Assembly (NCBI GenBank): GCA_030668065.1
Contig: DAOUUS010000038.1
Location: 1-10,060, forward strand
DNA from: Candidatus Methanophagales archaeon
Lineage (GTDB): Archaea; Halobacteriota; Syntropharchaeia; Alkanophagales; Methanospirareceae
Length of the DNA: 10,060 bases
Reading direction: 5' to 3'
This document shows positions 1-7,549 of this stretch, one piece after another. Numbering within the stretch: the first letter of the stretch is position 1; every line of letters starts with the position of its first letter. The notes beneath the pieces are model-generated. The model saw nothing but the letters and a program-made list of their open reading frames with translations. It ran no database searches and was not told the origin of the DNA. The position numbers and the translations under genes were made by a program.

Positions 1-1011
1 TGCTTTTTCCAAGTTCTTAGCGACTTTATCGCCACCTCCGAAGCTGCGAACGTCAACTGCAATTTGATGCGATTCGGTAAATCCTTTATGCTCGCATAAA
101 ACATCGAAACCTTGCTCGTATAAAAACTGCGCCAACCGTTTCGCATTTGATTGTATCTGTGCCGCATACTCTTCGCCAAATTGCATCATTTCCACCAACG
201 TAACTGCCAATCCTGCGACGTGATGCAGGTGGTGATTGCTAACCGTCCCCGGAAAGACCGCTTCATCTATTTCGGCTTTCAACTCTTCCTTACACAATAT
301 TATCCCTCCTTGAGGTCCCGGGAATGTTTTATGCGTGCTGCTCGTGACAATATCCGCACCTTCACGCAGCGGGTCCTGGAATCTCTTTCCGGCTATGAGG
401 CCAAATACATGTGCACCGTCGTATAATATCTTCGCACCCACATCATCCGCCACCGCCCTAGCCTCCTGAACCGGATGGGGGAAAAGGAATAGACTGGCAC
501 CGAACAAAATTAGCTTCGGTTTCTTAGCCTTTATTTCCCGTTTCATTGCATCTACATCTATGTTCATCTCGGTCGAATCGAAAGGAAGGTCTTCTAGCTT
601 TAAATTCCGTATCCCGGGCACAGAATATTTTGCATGACTTATATGCGCGCCTTCGGGCACGGACAGTGCCATTATATTATCACCAGACGCAGTGAGGGCA
701 AACAATGCAGCTATATTCGCATTCACGCCCGAAATCGGCTTTACATTTACATGTTCAGCAGCAAACAGCTCTTTCGTGTACACTATTGCTTTCTCTTCTA
801 TCTCATCTATGTACTTGCATCCCTGGTAAAACCGGGCTCCAACCTCTCCTTCTGCATACCTATGTGACAGGTCTGACGCAAGTAACATCCTAACAGTCTT
901 GCTTGTAATGTTCTCGCTCGCTATCATCGGCAGTGCATTTCTATAAAGGTCGTGATGCTTCCTCACCGATTCCATAATCCCCTCTATCTTATCCTGCATG
1001 CTCATCATCAT
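1..1011 (-). CDS. glyA: Serine hydroxymethyltransferase, 3' end outside the window
   Basis: This is a PLP enzyme of fold type I that interconverts serine and glycine while passing a one-carbon unit to a folate or pterin carrier in the cytoplasm. My translation of the minus strand is open for 337 codons to the window edge. It shows the early SHMT signature 'MIASENITS' (about residues 29-37), the Asp-Gly-Ala-His segment at 198-201, and the cofactor lysine in '[12 protein letters not shown]' (Lys228). Family members run to roughly 410-440 residues, so about 80-100 residues are missing. The start is uncertain: in-frame ATGs lie at 1011, 1008, 1005 and 999, and the purine-rich GAGAT just upstream fits 1005 or 999 better than 1011. 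The gene follows pyrB by 4 nt, so the two are probably one transcript. Whether the carrier is tetrahydrofolate or tetrahydromethanopterin cannot be seen. Identity is secure. Confidence 0.95.
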   Translation of the reverse strand, partial: MMMSMQDKIEGIMESVRKHHDLYRNALPMIASENITSKTVRMLLASDLSHRYAEGEVGARFYQGCKYIDEIEEKAIVYTKELFAAEHVNVKPISGVNANIAALFALTASGDNIMALSVPEGAHISHAKYSVPGIRNLKLEDLPFDSTEMNIDVDAMKREIKAKKPKLILFGASLFLFPHPVQEARAVADDVGAKILYDGAHVFGLIAGKRFQDPLREGADIVTSSTHKTFPGPQGGIILCKEELKAEIDEAVFPGTVSNHHLHHVAGLAVTLVEMMQFGEEYAAQIQSNAKRLAQFLYEQGFDVLCEHKGFTESHQIAVDVRSFGGGDKVAKNLEKA

Positions 1012-1015
1012 ATCT

Positions 1016-1930
1016 CTATTTTCCCAACAGTATAGAAAGAATAGCCATTCTCACAGGAACTCCATAAAAGGACTGCGTGAAATACCTTGCATGTTTGGTT
1101 TTATCCACTTCCACATCTATTTCGTTCACTCTTGGTAGGGGGTGCATCACTACCACATCCTCATTCTCTTTTAAAATGTCAGTAGTTATACGGTATGTTC
1201 CAGCGACTTTGCTATATTCCGTGGGGTCCGGAAACCGCTCCTTTTGTATCCTTGTCACATATAAAACATTCACTTCTTGTATCACCTCTTTTACCTCGGT
1301 GTATTCATAAATCTCGGCACCCATTTCTTTTAAGTCAGATTTTATTTCTTCCGGCATCTTCAATGCACTTGGAGATACAAAAAATAGTGCTGCACCGTAT
1401 AACGCGAGCGCATAAGCAAGCGAATGTACCGTTCTACCATATTTCAAGTCCCCGATCAGCGCAATCTTTAGCCCATCGAGTAAACCTTCTCTCTTTATCG
1501 TGTATAAATCGAGTAAAGTCTGTGTAGGGTGCTGCCCCGCACCATCCCCTGCATTTATTATCGGCACCGAGGAGAAAGAAGCCGCCATTCTCGATGCCCC
1601 TTCCTGCGGATGCCTGAGCGCAATCACGTCACAATATCCTGCTACCGTCCTTATAGTATCTGCTAAATTTTCACCCTTAGCCACCGAACTCGATTCTTGT
1701 GAATTTATGTTTATTGTCTCCCCGCCTAACCTCACCATCGCCGCTTCAAAAGATAGCCTTGTCCGAGTGCTGGGTTCATAGAATAGATTTGCAAGTACCT
1801 TACCTTCCAATAAATTGCAGCTCTCGTTCCCTCGTGCATATAGCTCCAGCTCTTCAGCCCGGTCTAATACGTAATCTATTTCTTCCTTTGAAAAATCGCG
1901 TATCGAAATAATATGGTCCTTTGTAAACAT
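1016..1930 (-). CDS. pyrB: Aspartate carbamoyltransferase catalytic subunit
   Basis: The enzyme condenses carbamoyl phosphate with aspartate in the first committed step of pyrimidine synthesis. The 304-residue length is normal for the catalytic chain. Visible motifs are the carbamoyl-phosphate loop 'STRTR' (54-58) in '[13 protein letters not shown]', the Ser-Ser-x-x-Lys-Gly-Glu loop (81-87), '[10 protein letters not shown]' with His134, and 'HPLPR' (263-267). The regulatory chain gene pyrI usually follows directly in archaea. Here glyA follows instead, so PyrI is either elsewhere or absent. The ATG at 1930 sits about 26 nt from the centre of a TATA-like element, which suggests a leaderless or nearly leaderless mRNA. 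Ornithine carbamoyltransferase shares the fold, but the residue pattern and the '[13 protein letters not shown]' C-terminal region fit ATCase. Confidence is high. Confidence 0.96.
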   Translation of the reverse strand: MFTKDHIISIRDFSKEEIDYVLDRAEELELYARGNESCNLLEGKVLANLFYEPSTRTRLSFEAAMVRLGGETININSQESSSVAKGENLADTIRTVAGYCDVIALRHPQEGASRMAASFSSVPIINAGDGAGQHPTQTLLDLYTIKREGLLDGLKIALIGDLKYGRTVHSLAYALALYGAALFFVSPSALKMPEEIKSDLKEMGAEIYEYTEVKEVIQEVNVLYVTRIQKERFPDPTEYSKVAGTYRITTDILKENEDVVVMHPLPRVNEIDVEVDKTKHARYFTQSFYGVPVRMAILSILLGK

Positions 1931-1949
1931 TCTGCTATAAAATAACTAG

Positions 1950-1961
1950 TATAATTTAAAA
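1950..1961 (-). promoter_or_regulatory. TATA box of pyrB-glyA
   Basis: On the minus strand the AT-rich element TTTTAAATTATA lies in the gap between alba and pyrB. Its centre is about 26 nt upstream of the pyrB ATG, the usual TATA-to-start-site distance in archaea. Transcription would therefore begin at or next to the start codon. Confidence 0.55.
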
Positions 1962-1980
1962 GCACGAAATAAAAAATAGG

Positions 1981-2010
1981 AAAAATAAAAACAGGAGAAA
2001 AAATGTCCTG
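1981..2010 (-). terminator. Terminator downstream of alba
   Basis: Reading the minus strand after the alba stop, the arms CAGGA (2010-2006) and TCCTG (1996-1992) form a 5-bp hairpin with a T-rich 9-nt loop. It is followed at once by TTTTTATTTTT. A hairpin plus T-runs is a good archaeal terminator candidate, and it separates alba from the pyrB promoter. Confidence 0.6.
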
Positions 2011-2038
2011 CTTACTAGAACTCTCTGCTCCTTCCCCC

Positions 2039-2317
2039 TTACGCCTTTGTCTTCAGTGTTATTTCCATTGAGGAAACGTTTGCCTTATCTCCTCCTTCAC
2101 CTTCGATCACTTCTGTCCCTATCTTCATGTCCTTTAGCTCTACACCTGGCATAAACTTATTCCTCACCACTTCCGCAGTATCCACAGCTCTTGAGATCGA
2201 TCTGCCTCTCGCTTTTATCACTACCTCGTCAAAGCCGTTGTTAAACTGCGTCACAACTGCTAGGACATAACTCATCACTGGCTTGTTTCCGATGTATATC
2301 ACGTTGTCATCTCCCAT
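2039..2317 (-). CDS. albA: Alba family DNA/RNA-binding chromatin protein
   Basis: Alba is a small, abundant dimeric nucleic-acid-binding protein that coats archaeal chromosomes and also binds RNA. The 92-residue product is of normal length. It carries the family's N-terminal '[18 protein letters not shown]' stretch; Lys12 corresponds to the acetylatable lysine of crenarchaeal Alba, where a second lysine often precedes it. It also has the '[20 protein letters not shown]' helix and a glycine- and acid-rich hairpin tip around residues 70-80. The gene is monocistronic: it has its own TATA box, a good Shine-Dalgarno sequence and a downstream terminator. That fits a highly expressed protein whose level is set separately from its neighbours. 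Identity is secure. Confidence 0.96.
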   Translation of the reverse strand: MGDDNVIYIGNKPVMSYVLAVVTQFNNGFDEVVIKARGRSISRAVDTAEVVRNKFMPGVELKDMKIGTEVIEGEGGDKANVSSMEITLKTKA

Positions 2318-2323
2318 TTTTGT

Positions 2324-2330
2324 ATCACCT
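2324..2330 (-). promoter_or_regulatory. Shine-Dalgarno sequence of alba
   Basis: AGGTGAT on the minus strand matches the archaeal 16S anti-SD complement (GGAGGTGAT) and lies 6 nt before the ATG at 2317. This fixes the start. It is the strongest ribosome binding site in the window. Confidence 0.75.
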
Positions 2331-2350
2331 AATTACACATACTTTAGGAG

Positions 2351-2360
2351 TATATAAAAA
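2351..2360 (-). promoter_or_regulatory. TATA box of alba
   Basis: The minus strand reads TTTTTATATA, close to the euryarchaeal TATA consensus. The distance predicts a start site near 2330, a 5' UTR of about 12 nt, and room for the AGGTGAT site. Confidence 0.75.
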
Positions 2361-2377
2361 CTTTCCGTACAAGAAAC

Positions 2378-2767
2378 TCATTTCTCCCCTTCACTACCAT
2401 ATGCCTCCTCGGGCTCAAATACCTTTTCACCCACTATCTCCCCTGTTATTTTGCGGTAGAAGCAAGAGCGGTATCCCATATGACATGCACCACCTATCTG
2501 CTTCACCTTTAACAGTACCGCATCTTCATCGCAATCTATAAAAATAGCCTGTATCAACTGCTCATTACCCGAAATTTCACCTTTCCGCCATAGTTTCTTC
2601 CTGCTTCGGCTCCAGTAATGCGCTATCCCCGTCTCTTTGCTAAGTCTCAACGCCTCTTCGTCCATGTGTGCAAGCATAAGCACCTCGTCTGTCTCGTAAT
2701 CCTGTACTATCGCATCTATCAATTTCTTATCCCCTTTCTCTTTTCCTTCTTTCATAGTACTCTTCAC
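2378..2767 (-). CDS. hisI: Phosphoribosyl-AMP cyclohydrolase
   Basis: HisI opens the purine ring of phosphoribosyl-AMP in the third step of histidine synthesis, as a Zn- and Mg-dependent cytoplasmic dimer. The 129-residue length is that of a stand-alone archaeal enzyme with no HisE fusion. It has '[13 protein letters not shown]' (28-40), '[16 protein letters not shown]' (49-64), the metal-binding 'DCDED' (Asp78, Cys79, Asp80, Asp82) and the two further zinc cysteines Cys95 ('GGAC') and Cys102 ('YRSCFYR'). The start given is a GTG that overlaps the upstream glycosyltransferase stop as GTGA, which suggests translational coupling. An ATG at 2755 would give a product four residues shorter and is an alternative. 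The neighbours are not his genes, so the histidine pathway is dispersed here. Confidence 0.96.
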   Translation of the reverse strand: MKSTMKEGKEKGDKKLIDAIVQDYETDEVLMLAHMDEEALRLSKETGIAHYWSRSRKKLWRKGEISGNEQLIQAIFIDCDEDAVLLKVKQIGGACHMGYRSCFYRKITGEIVGEKVFEPEEAYGSEGEK

Positions 2768-3663
2768 TTCACTCTTTTATCCCTGTCCCTTAACGAGGCC
2801 ATCGTCTCTTTTTGCAATGTCACCATCAAATCGCCAAGCAACCCAAATATGAGGAACTGTACGCCTGTTATTATCATCAAAGATGTAAACACGGCAAGCG
2901 GTACGTGTGTTATCCCTTTTAACCATTCCCATACGACATAACCACCCGAAACGACACCGATGGATATGAATGCGGTACCAATGATGCCGAAGTAGAATAC
3001 AGGGTTATACGTTTTCGCAAGCACATATAGCGTATAGGCTATCCGCGACCCGTCCATAACAAAATTTAGTTTTGATTCTCCTCTACGTTTCCTATACGTA
3101 ATAGGTACTTCTTGTATCCTGATGTCCTTTTTTACTGATTCTATAGCCATCTCGGCTTCTATTTCAAACCCTTCTTTCACAAGGGCCATCCGTTTCACAG
3201 TCGCCTTCGTGAACGCCCGGTATCCCGATAAAATATCATTCAACTTTATGCCGTAGCCAAAGTTGAAGACTTTGTTCAATACCCAGTTTCCGAGCCTGTG
3301 AAGTCTTGCAAACGCACCACCGTATGCGAATCGGTTACCGATAACGTGGTCCGCCCCACCGCTTATTAGCGGCTCAAGCAATTCCCGCACCTCGGATGGT
3401 AAATATGTTCCATCTCCATCAATCATCACGATGAAATCACTTTCTATCTGTTCAAAAGCCTGCCGGACCGCGGTACCTTTCCCTTTACCACGTTGAATTT
3501 CTACCTTTACCCCCGCCCTCTTCGCTATCTCCCGCGTTGAGTCTGTACTATTTCCATCAATAACGAATATGTTCCCGAATCCCTCACGTCTAAACTCTTC
3601 TATAAGCTCACTTATCGTTTCCTCTTCATTCAGTGTCGGTATTAGGATGCAAACGTCTTCCAT
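2764..3663 (-). CDS. Family 2 glycosyltransferase, AglJ/dolichyl-phosphate sugar synthase type, membrane anchored
   Basis: A GT-A fold glycosyltransferase that most likely moves a sugar from a nucleotide sugar to dolichyl phosphate at the cytoplasmic membrane face, feeding protein N-glycosylation. Residues 1-215 are the catalytic domain. It opens with '[13 protein letters not shown]', continues with the nucleotide-binding 'IDGNSTDST' (35-43), and has the metal-binding Asp-Gly-Asp at 82-84 in '[10 protein letters not shown]' and the '[11 protein letters not shown]' acceptor-side motif (141-151). Two hydrophobic segments follow (about 222-247 and 254-280), then a basic tail. This domain order and the length (299 aa) match haloarchaeal AglJ, which starts N-glycan assembly on dolichol, but the donor sugar cannot be read from the sequence. 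It lies 47 nt after spt5 and overlaps hisI by 4 nt. Polyprenyl-phosphate mannose synthase is the main alternative. Confidence 0.88.
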   Translation of the reverse strand: MEDVCILIPTLNEEETISELIEEFRREGFGNIFVIDGNSTDSTREIAKRAGVKVEIQRGKGKGTAVRQAFEQIESDFIVMIDGDGTYLPSEVRELLEPLISGGADHVIGNRFAYGGAFARLHRLGNWVLNKVFNFGYGIKLNDILSGYRAFTKATVKRMALVKEGFEIEAEMAIESVKKDIRIQEVPITYRKRRGESKLNFVMDGSRIAYTLYVLAKTYNPVFYFGIIGTAFISIGVVSGGYVVWEWLKGITHVPLAVFTSLMIITGVQFLIFGLLGDLMVTLQKETMASLRDRDKRVK

Positions 3664-3710
3664 TAGTGCTTCTTCGCATTCTGTCCTTCGGACTACTTTC
3701 CCTCTTTCCC

Positions 3711-4166
3711 TTACTCTTCTTTACTTAGTACCCTTACACTATCACCTCTAACGGTGACTGGTATCGGCACCATCGCTTCAAATAGTTCAATTGTGAGTTC
3801 TTCATGCGATTCATCTACCTTTTTCACTCGCGCTTTCTCGCCTTTAAAAGGGCCGGAGACGATCTCTATTATGGCCCCTTCCCTTATCCCTGTTACGGAC
3901 GGTTTAGGTGTGAGAAAATGCTCTATCTCTTCGAATCCGGTACCTCCGGTGATCAAGCCCCGTGCATGAGGTATGTTCTGCATTATTTGTTCTATCATAT
4001 CGGAGAAAGAGGCTTCAATCAGCACATACCCCCTTAGCTCGTCAGGCACTAAAATCGCCTTTATGCCATGCTCACTCTTATCAACCTCCCTTATCGAGCC
4101 CATCACCATATTCGCGACCGCTTGTTCCTGATTAACTGTTGTTTTTAGTGCGTAGATCGTAGTCAT
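3711..4166 (-). CDS. spt5: Transcription elongation factor Spt5 (NusG homologue)
   Basis: Spt5 closes the clamp of RNA polymerase, raises processivity and can couple transcription to translation. The 151-residue product has an NGN domain (about 1-87, starting 'TTIYALKTTVNQEQAVANM', with 'RGYVLIEA' at 45-52). A KOW domain follows (about 93-120, 'GAIIEIVSGPFKGEKARVKKV'). Length and two-domain form are standard for archaeal Spt5; its partner Spt4 is not in the window. It starts 3 nt after the secE stop, so the pair is certainly co-transcribed. In many euryarchaea the next genes are ribosomal proteins L11 and L1. Here a glycosyltransferase takes that position. Confidence 0.96.
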   Translation of the reverse strand: MTTIYALKTTVNQEQAVANMVMGSIREVDKSEHGIKAILVPDELRGYVLIEASFSDMIEQIMQNIPHARGLITGGTGFEEIEHFLTPKPSVTGIREGAIIEIVSGPFKGEKARVKKVDESHEELTIELFEAMVPIPVTVRGDSVRVLSKEE

Positions 4167-4169
4167 AGC

Positions 4170-4385
4170 TCAAAATCCCTTCGGTAAAACAGTCATCAAA
4201 AGGTATATTGTGAATCCAATTAATCCGATCAGCGCCATCGCAGCACCAGCGATCTTCGAAATCTTAAAGAATTCATCCCGGGTCGGCCTCTTTGCCAATT
4301 TCAGTATCCTTATATACGCATCTAACTTCTCCGAGATGGCTTCAAGGTCTACTTTTCCTGTAATATCTTTAATATTATTTTGCAT
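4170..4385 (-). CDS. secE: Preprotein translocase subunit SecE (Sec61 gamma)
   Basis: SecE braces the SecY channel in the cytoplasmic membrane. The product has 71 residues: an amphipathic N-terminal helix (about 13-32), the conserved 'KRPTRDEF' hinge (32-39), and one transmembrane segment (about 44-66) with a short tail. This is the standard single-span archaeal form. The ATG at 4385 is preceded by a GAGGGATG purine run at a usable distance. It sits 27 nt after ftsZ and 3 nt before spt5, the arrangement common in euryarchaea. Confidence 0.93.
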   Translation of the reverse strand: MQNNIKDITGKVDLEAISEKLDAYIRILKLAKRPTRDEFFKISKIAGAAMALIGLIGFTIYLLMTVLPKGF

Positions 4386-4412
4386 TAAGACAACATCCCT
4401 CTTTGTTTACCT

Positions 4413-5483
4413 CTACACCACCAATTCAATGCCATAACGTTCCCTCTTCGAATCTTTACGTGCGTATATCTGTTCGGATTTTACACCTGTAACGACCAGC
4501 AGGGTTCGCATAATGTTATTCAGGTCCGGATTTACCTGCACACCCCATATTATCCTTGTATCTGGGTTCATCATTTTGTATATCTCCTGAAGTGACCCCT
4601 CTGCTTCCTCTACTGTCATGTCATCCCCGCCAGTCACATTTATCAGTGCGGCTTTCGCATCTGCCACATCAACCTCGAGCAGAGGTGAGCTTAACGCTTT
4701 TTTTACCGATTCTATCGCTTTGTCCTGACCCTCTGATTCACCAAACCCTATCATCGCCATGCCACCATCCTTCATCACCGTTCGCACATCCGCGAAATCC
4801 AGATTTACAAGACCCGGTTTGGTTATCAGTTCCGTTATGCCCTTGACGGACCGCATCAATACGTCATCGGCGACTCCAAAAGCCTCGTTTAACGGTAACC
4901 GCGGCACTACCTCTAATAGCTTGTCGTTTGGTATTACGATTAATGTATCGGTACTTTCGCGCAGTTTTTCGAGCCCAATATCTGTATTCTCTATTCTTAT
5001 ATTCCCTTCGGCGCTGAATGGTAATGTCACCACACCGATGGTAAGGGCACCCGCCTTCTGCGCTTCCTGTGCTACTACCGGCGCTGAACCTGTACCCGTG
5101 CCTCCGCCCAATCCGCAAGTTACAAATACCAAGTCCGCATCTTCAACCATGGCTTTTAGCTCCGCCTCATTTTCCCTCGCTGCTTCCTCGCCTAACTTCG
5201 GTATGCTACCCGCACCCAGCCCATGTGTTGTTCTCTTCCCGATCAATAACTTCCTCTCCACCTTTGAAAACAACAAATGTTGGGCGTCCGTGTTCAAAGC
5301 AAATAGCTCGGCGCCAAAAATACCCTCATCCGTCATCCTCTGTATCGTATTGGTTCCGCCACCTCCGCATCCAATTACCTTTATAACCGTTTTTGACCTA
5401 GCCAGTATCGCTTCCAAGTCTTCACTATCTAAATCATCCATTCCTTCTACATCGGAAATCTCTTCGTTCCCCATTTGATTCAT
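4413..5483 (-). CDS. ftsZ: Cell division GTPase FtsZ, archaeal type
   Basis: FtsZ is the tubulin-family GTPase that polymerises into the division ring. The 356-residue product has an acidic N-terminal tail (about 1-30), then '[13 protein letters not shown]' (34-46), the tubulin signature 'GGGTGTGS' (126-133), 'NTDAQHL' (64-70) and the catalytic T7 loop 'NLDFADV' (227-233). It ends in a short hydrophobic 'GIELVV', as archaeal FtsZ1-like proteins do, with no long linker. All GTPase residues that I can check are intact, so it should be active. The ATG at 5483 follows GGAAGGAAAG very closely. The ATG at 5474 has better spacing to the same purines, so the true start may be three codons later. It is the first gene of the run through secE, spt5, glycosyltransferase and hisI. 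Confidence 0.97.
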   Translation of the reverse strand: MNQMGNEEISDVEGMDDLDSEDLEAILARSKTVIKVIGCGGGGTNTIQRMTDEGIFGAELFALNTDAQHLLFSKVERKLLIGKRTTHGLGAGSIPKLGEEAARENEAELKAMVEDADLVFVTCGLGGGTGTGSAPVVAQEAQKAGALTIGVVTLPFSAEGNIRIENTDIGLEKLRESTDTLIVIPNDKLLEVVPRLPLNEAFGVADDVLMRSVKGITELITKPGLVNLDFADVRTVMKDGGMAMIGFGESEGQDKAIESVKKALSSPLLEVDVADAKAALINVTGGDDMTVEEAEGSLQEIYKMMNPDTRIIWGVQVNPDLNNIMRTLLVVTGVKSEQIYARKDSKRERYGIELVV

Positions 5484-5525
5484 CTTTCCTTCCTTCTCTC
5501 TATCCTAATTTCATTAATAGGACCC

Positions 5526-5536
5526 AAGCTTAAAAG
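5526..5536 (-). promoter_or_regulatory. Possible TATA box of ftsZ
   Basis: CTTTTAAGCTT on the minus strand lies about 45-50 nt before the ftsZ start, leaving a short leader that holds the purine-rich ribosome binding site. It is a weak TATA match. An imperfect dyad, TCCTA (5503-5507) and TAGGA (5518-5522), lies between it and the gene and could bind a regulator. Read-through from the tRNA is the alternative. Confidence 0.35.
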
Positions 5537-5566
5537 TGTTTCGCTTGATAACTGTTTCTTCAAGAA

Positions 5567-5649
5567 TGCGGAGGAGGGGATTCGAACCCCCGAACCCCTA
5601 CGAGACAGCGACCTCAACGCTGCGCCTTTGTCCACTTGGCGACCCCCGC
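5567..5649 (-). tRNA. tRNA-Leu (anticodon GAG)
   Basis: On the minus strand the acceptor arm GCGGGGG (5649-5643) pairs with CCTCCGC (5574-5568) with one G-U, and the discriminator base is A at 5567. The anticodon stem CAGCG/CGCTG encloses the loop TTGAGGT, which gives anticodon GAG and decodes CUC and CUU. A long variable arm makes it type II, as required for leucine. The T arm carries the standard TTCGAAT loop. The 3' CCA is not encoded, so it must be added enzymatically. I see no intron. It stands alone between larC and ftsZ. Confidence 0.96.
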
Positions 5650-5678
5650 AAAACTTCTGGTTTCAAGGAAGAAGAGCT

Positions 5679-5688
5679 TATTATTAAA
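5679..5688 (-). promoter_or_regulatory. TATA box of the tRNA-Leu gene
   Basis: TTTAATAATA on the minus strand is centred about 34 nt upstream of the mature tRNA 5' end. This would give a very short 5' leader for RNase P to remove. Confidence 0.55.
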
Positions 5689-5708
5689 GAATAACCTTTC
5701 GGTTCTTT
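5686..5708 (-). terminator. Weak hairpin at the larC 3' end
   Basis: Just past the larC stop the minus strand reads AACC-GAAA-GGTT, a 4-bp stem with a GNRA tetraloop. Outer arms AAAG and CTTT are separated from it by a small 3-nt bulge. It could end larC transcription or protect the 3' end. It overlaps the tRNA TATA box, and the stem is short, so this is tentative. Confidence 0.3.
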
Positions 5709-6922
5709 TACTCCAAAAGCTTCTTTCGTGCTTCTTCTTCTACGATTGTTATCACATCCTTCAGCGGTACGCGCAGCTCTCGTGCAACGCGCTTCGCATC
5801 TTCGAATTCCGCTGCGACGTTTAACAAATCTCCGCTTTCCGTCCTGCCTATTTTCACGCCTACTTCCCGCTCCATACCTTTTATCCTCGCCTTCACCTTC
5901 TTTTGCTCGCGGTTTGCAATGAATCTATGTCTTACTTGCATAACGCGAACGCCTAAAGAGCCTGTTTCCACCATTATTCGATGTGCCAATCGAGAAATGT
6001 CCTGCGGTGCTGTAATCACCCGGATAATATGCCCGCTTCTACCTTTCTTCATTAGCGCGGGTACGATAGCGACATCTTTCGCACCATCAGCCATAAGTAC
6101 TTCTATTAGATTGCCCAGCACTTCGCCCGTAACGTTATCAACGTTGGTTTCCAGCACTTCGACCTCGTCTCGTAACAGGTACGTATCGGTTTCACATATG
6201 CTTGTTCTCAGGACATTAGGCATTGGCAAGTCTCGGGATCCGGCACCGTACCCTGTTTCTTCGACCTGCAGCGGTGGTAAAAAAGGGACAGATCGCTGTA
6301 CGAAATGCGCGAATATCGCGGCACCCGTAGGTGTAAGCAGTTCAGATACAGCCGCAAAAGGGCCGCTTTGATACAACAACGCTGTTTTTTTTAATATTTC
6401 AACGGTTGCAGGTGCGGGAACAGGAAGAAAGCCGTGTTCCGTCTTCACAAATCCTTCGCCTACTGAGATTGGCATACTTATAATACAATCAACCGGAATG
6501 CTCAAAAAAGCCGTGCTACTGCCTACCAGGTCACCTATGGTATCCATAGCACCGAGTTCGTGGAAACGCAACCTTTGCTTCGATTCTCCATGCACTTTCG
6601 ACTCTGCATCTGCTATTAGCTCAAATATACGTAACGAATTAGCTATTATTTCCTTGTTTAATCCACTGTTAGCTATTGCTTTTACAATCTCCTCGTACGA
6701 CTTTACGCTTTGTTCCCTTTCGCTATGTTTATTACCCTTACTCACGAATTGCACTTTTTTCGCGGTGATGCCTCGTTTTTCTACCTCTTTTACTTCCATC
6801 TTGAGGTCGAAGACCGAGATTGCATCCTCTATCTTCGCTTCTTCAATGCCCAAATCCAGCAGACTGCCAATAATCATGTCGCCAGAGGCACCGGAAAAAG
6901 GCTCGAATACTAACAGCTTCAT
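5708..6922 (-). CDS. larC: Nickel-pincer cofactor biosynthesis protein LarC
   Basis: LarC is the CTP-dependent nickel insertase that completes the nickel-pincer nucleotide used by lactate racemase and related LarA-type enzymes. The 404-residue product shows the family start 'FEPFSGASGDM' (6-16), 'RFHELGAMDTIGDLVGS' (about 123-139, with the conserved His-Glu), 'GFVKTEHGFLPVPAPAT' and 'LLTPTGAAI'. The C-terminal nucleotide-processing part contains 'NVDNVTGE'. It is one continuous frame, unlike Lactiplantibacillus, where the two halves are joined by a programmed frameshift. No larA, larB or larE is in the window, so the client enzyme is unknown. The ATG at 6922 lies about 27-30 nt from a TATA box, so the mRNA is probably leaderless. 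Family assignment is secure; the role in this organism is inferred. Confidence 0.92.
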   Translation of the reverse strand: MKLLVFEPFSGASGDMIIGSLLDLGIEEAKIEDAISVFDLKMEVKEVEKRGITAKKVQFVSKGNKHSEREQSVKSYEEIVKAIANSGLNKEIIANSLRIFELIADAESKVHGESKQRLRFHELGAMDTIGDLVGSSTAFLSIPVDCIISMPISVGEGFVKTEHGFLPVPAPATVEILKKTALLYQSGPFAAVSELLTPTGAAIFAHFVQRSVPFLPPLQVEETGYGAGSRDLPMPNVLRTSICETDTYLLRDEVEVLETNVDNVTGEVLGNLIEVLMADGAKDVAIVPALMKKGRSGHIIRVITAPQDISRLAHRIMVETGSLGVRVMQVRHRFIANREQKKVKARIKGMEREVGVKIGRTESGDLLNVAAEFEDAKRVARELRVPLKDVITIVEEEARKKLLE

Positions 6923-6948
6923 TTCATCTTTATGGAGTTGAATGATGG

Positions 6949-6957
6949 ATATAAATG
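6949..6957 (-). promoter_or_regulatory. TATA box of larC
   Basis: CATTTATATC on the minus strand is centred about 30 nt before the larC ATG. No ribosome binding site is seen between them, which agrees with a leaderless transcript. Confidence 0.6.
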
Positions 6958-6985
6958 AAACGGCAAGATTAGTTATTTTTCAAAA

Positions 6986-7014
6986 AAATCTGTGCCCCTC
7001 TTCTGGTCAGATTT
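6986..7014. repeat. 7-bp inverted repeat between the larC and receiver promoters
   Basis: AAATCTG (6986-6992) and CAGATTT (7008-7014) are perfect inverted arms 15 bp apart. They lie in the 183-bp divergent intergenic region, upstream of both TATA boxes. The position suits a regulator binding site or a control point for both genes; no function is known. The rest of 6923-7105 holds only the two promoters. Confidence 0.5.
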
Positions 7015-7053
7015 AACGATGTCTCAAAGAAAACTGGAAGATACAACGGAGTG

Positions 7054-7069
7054 TTTATATTATATATAG
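7054..7069 (+). promoter_or_regulatory. TATA box of the receiver gene
   Basis: TTTATATTATATATAG is a strong archaeal TATA element. It predicts a start site near 7085-7090 and a leader of about 15-20 nt containing AGAGGT (7085-7090) and a GAGAGAG purine run just before the ATG at 7106. Confidence 0.7.
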
Positions 7070-7105
7070 TACTATTACTTATTTAGAGGTTGAAAGAGAG
7101 AGAAA

Positions 7106-7528
7106 ATGATGCCGCTCCCAATACGGATTTTGCATGTGGATGATGAACCTGGGGATTTGGAGATAGCGAGGATTTTTCTTACGCGGGAAGTCAAAGGCGA
7201 TTTTGATATTGTAGGCGTAACTTCTGCGAAAAAGGCGTTGCAGCAGCTTGAAAGCGAGAATTTCGATGTTGTCATTGCCGACTACCGGATGCCGGGGATG
7301 GATGGAATAGAACTATTAGAGGCGTTAAAGAAAAGCGACAAGTATGCACATCTACCCTTTATCCTGTTCACGGGTAAAGGGCAACCAGAAACTATCAAAG
7401 AGTGTCTGGATAAAGGTGCGGACAGATATATCACAAAAGGTGGTGCTACCGCGGAAAAGCAGTGTCATGAACTGGTGAAAGCCATATGGGACTTAGTGCG
7501 AGGAGAGAAAGGGAAAGCGGAAGGCTAA
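7106..7528 (+). CDS. Stand-alone response-regulator receiver protein
   Basis: A single CheY-like receiver domain with no output domain. It should be phosphorylated by a histidine kinase and act through protein contacts in the cytoplasm. The acidic pocket 'HVDDE' gives Asp12 and Asp13. The phosphoacceptor is Asp59 in 'VVIADYRMPGMDG', the switch threonine is Thr89 in 'ILFTGKG', and the conserved lysine is Lys111 in 'YITKGG'. All five residues are present, so it should be functional. The 'LPFILFTGKG' wording is typical of receivers in methanogens and relatives. It is the only plus-strand gene, divergent from larC and convergent with the ATPase gene (21-nt gap). No kinase is in the window, so its partner is unknown. 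A link to the adjacent ATPase is inferred from position only. Confidence 0.93.
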   Translation: MMPLPIRILHVDDEPGDLEIARIFLTREVKGDFDIVGVTSAKKALQQLESENFDVVIADYRMPGMDGIELLEALKKSDKYAHLPFILFTGKGQPETIKECLDKGADRYITKGGATAEKQCHELVKAIWDLVRGEKGKAEG

Positions 7529-7549
7529 AGAATCCTTCGTTTGCTGTAT

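Noticed and set aside
151..893. Several small plus-strand frames opposite glyA
   Set aside because: They are antisense to a continuous, motif-complete SHMT frame and show Cys/Tyr/Arg-rich random composition.
4759..5478. Long 239-codon plus-strand open frame opposite ftsZ
   Set aside because: It is low-complexity Ser/Pro-rich antisense of an intact ftsZ, with no promoter or recognisable domain.
5475..5687. Plus-strand reading frame across the tRNA containing 'EEGIRTPEPLRDSDL'
   Set aside because: This is the familiar false protein made by reading the complement of a type II tRNA. The tRNA-Leu fold explains the sequence fully.
5919..6941. Two plus-strand open frames of about 150 codons opposite larC
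   Set aside because: They are Ser/Thr-rich shadows of a well-supported gene with no family resemblance of their own.
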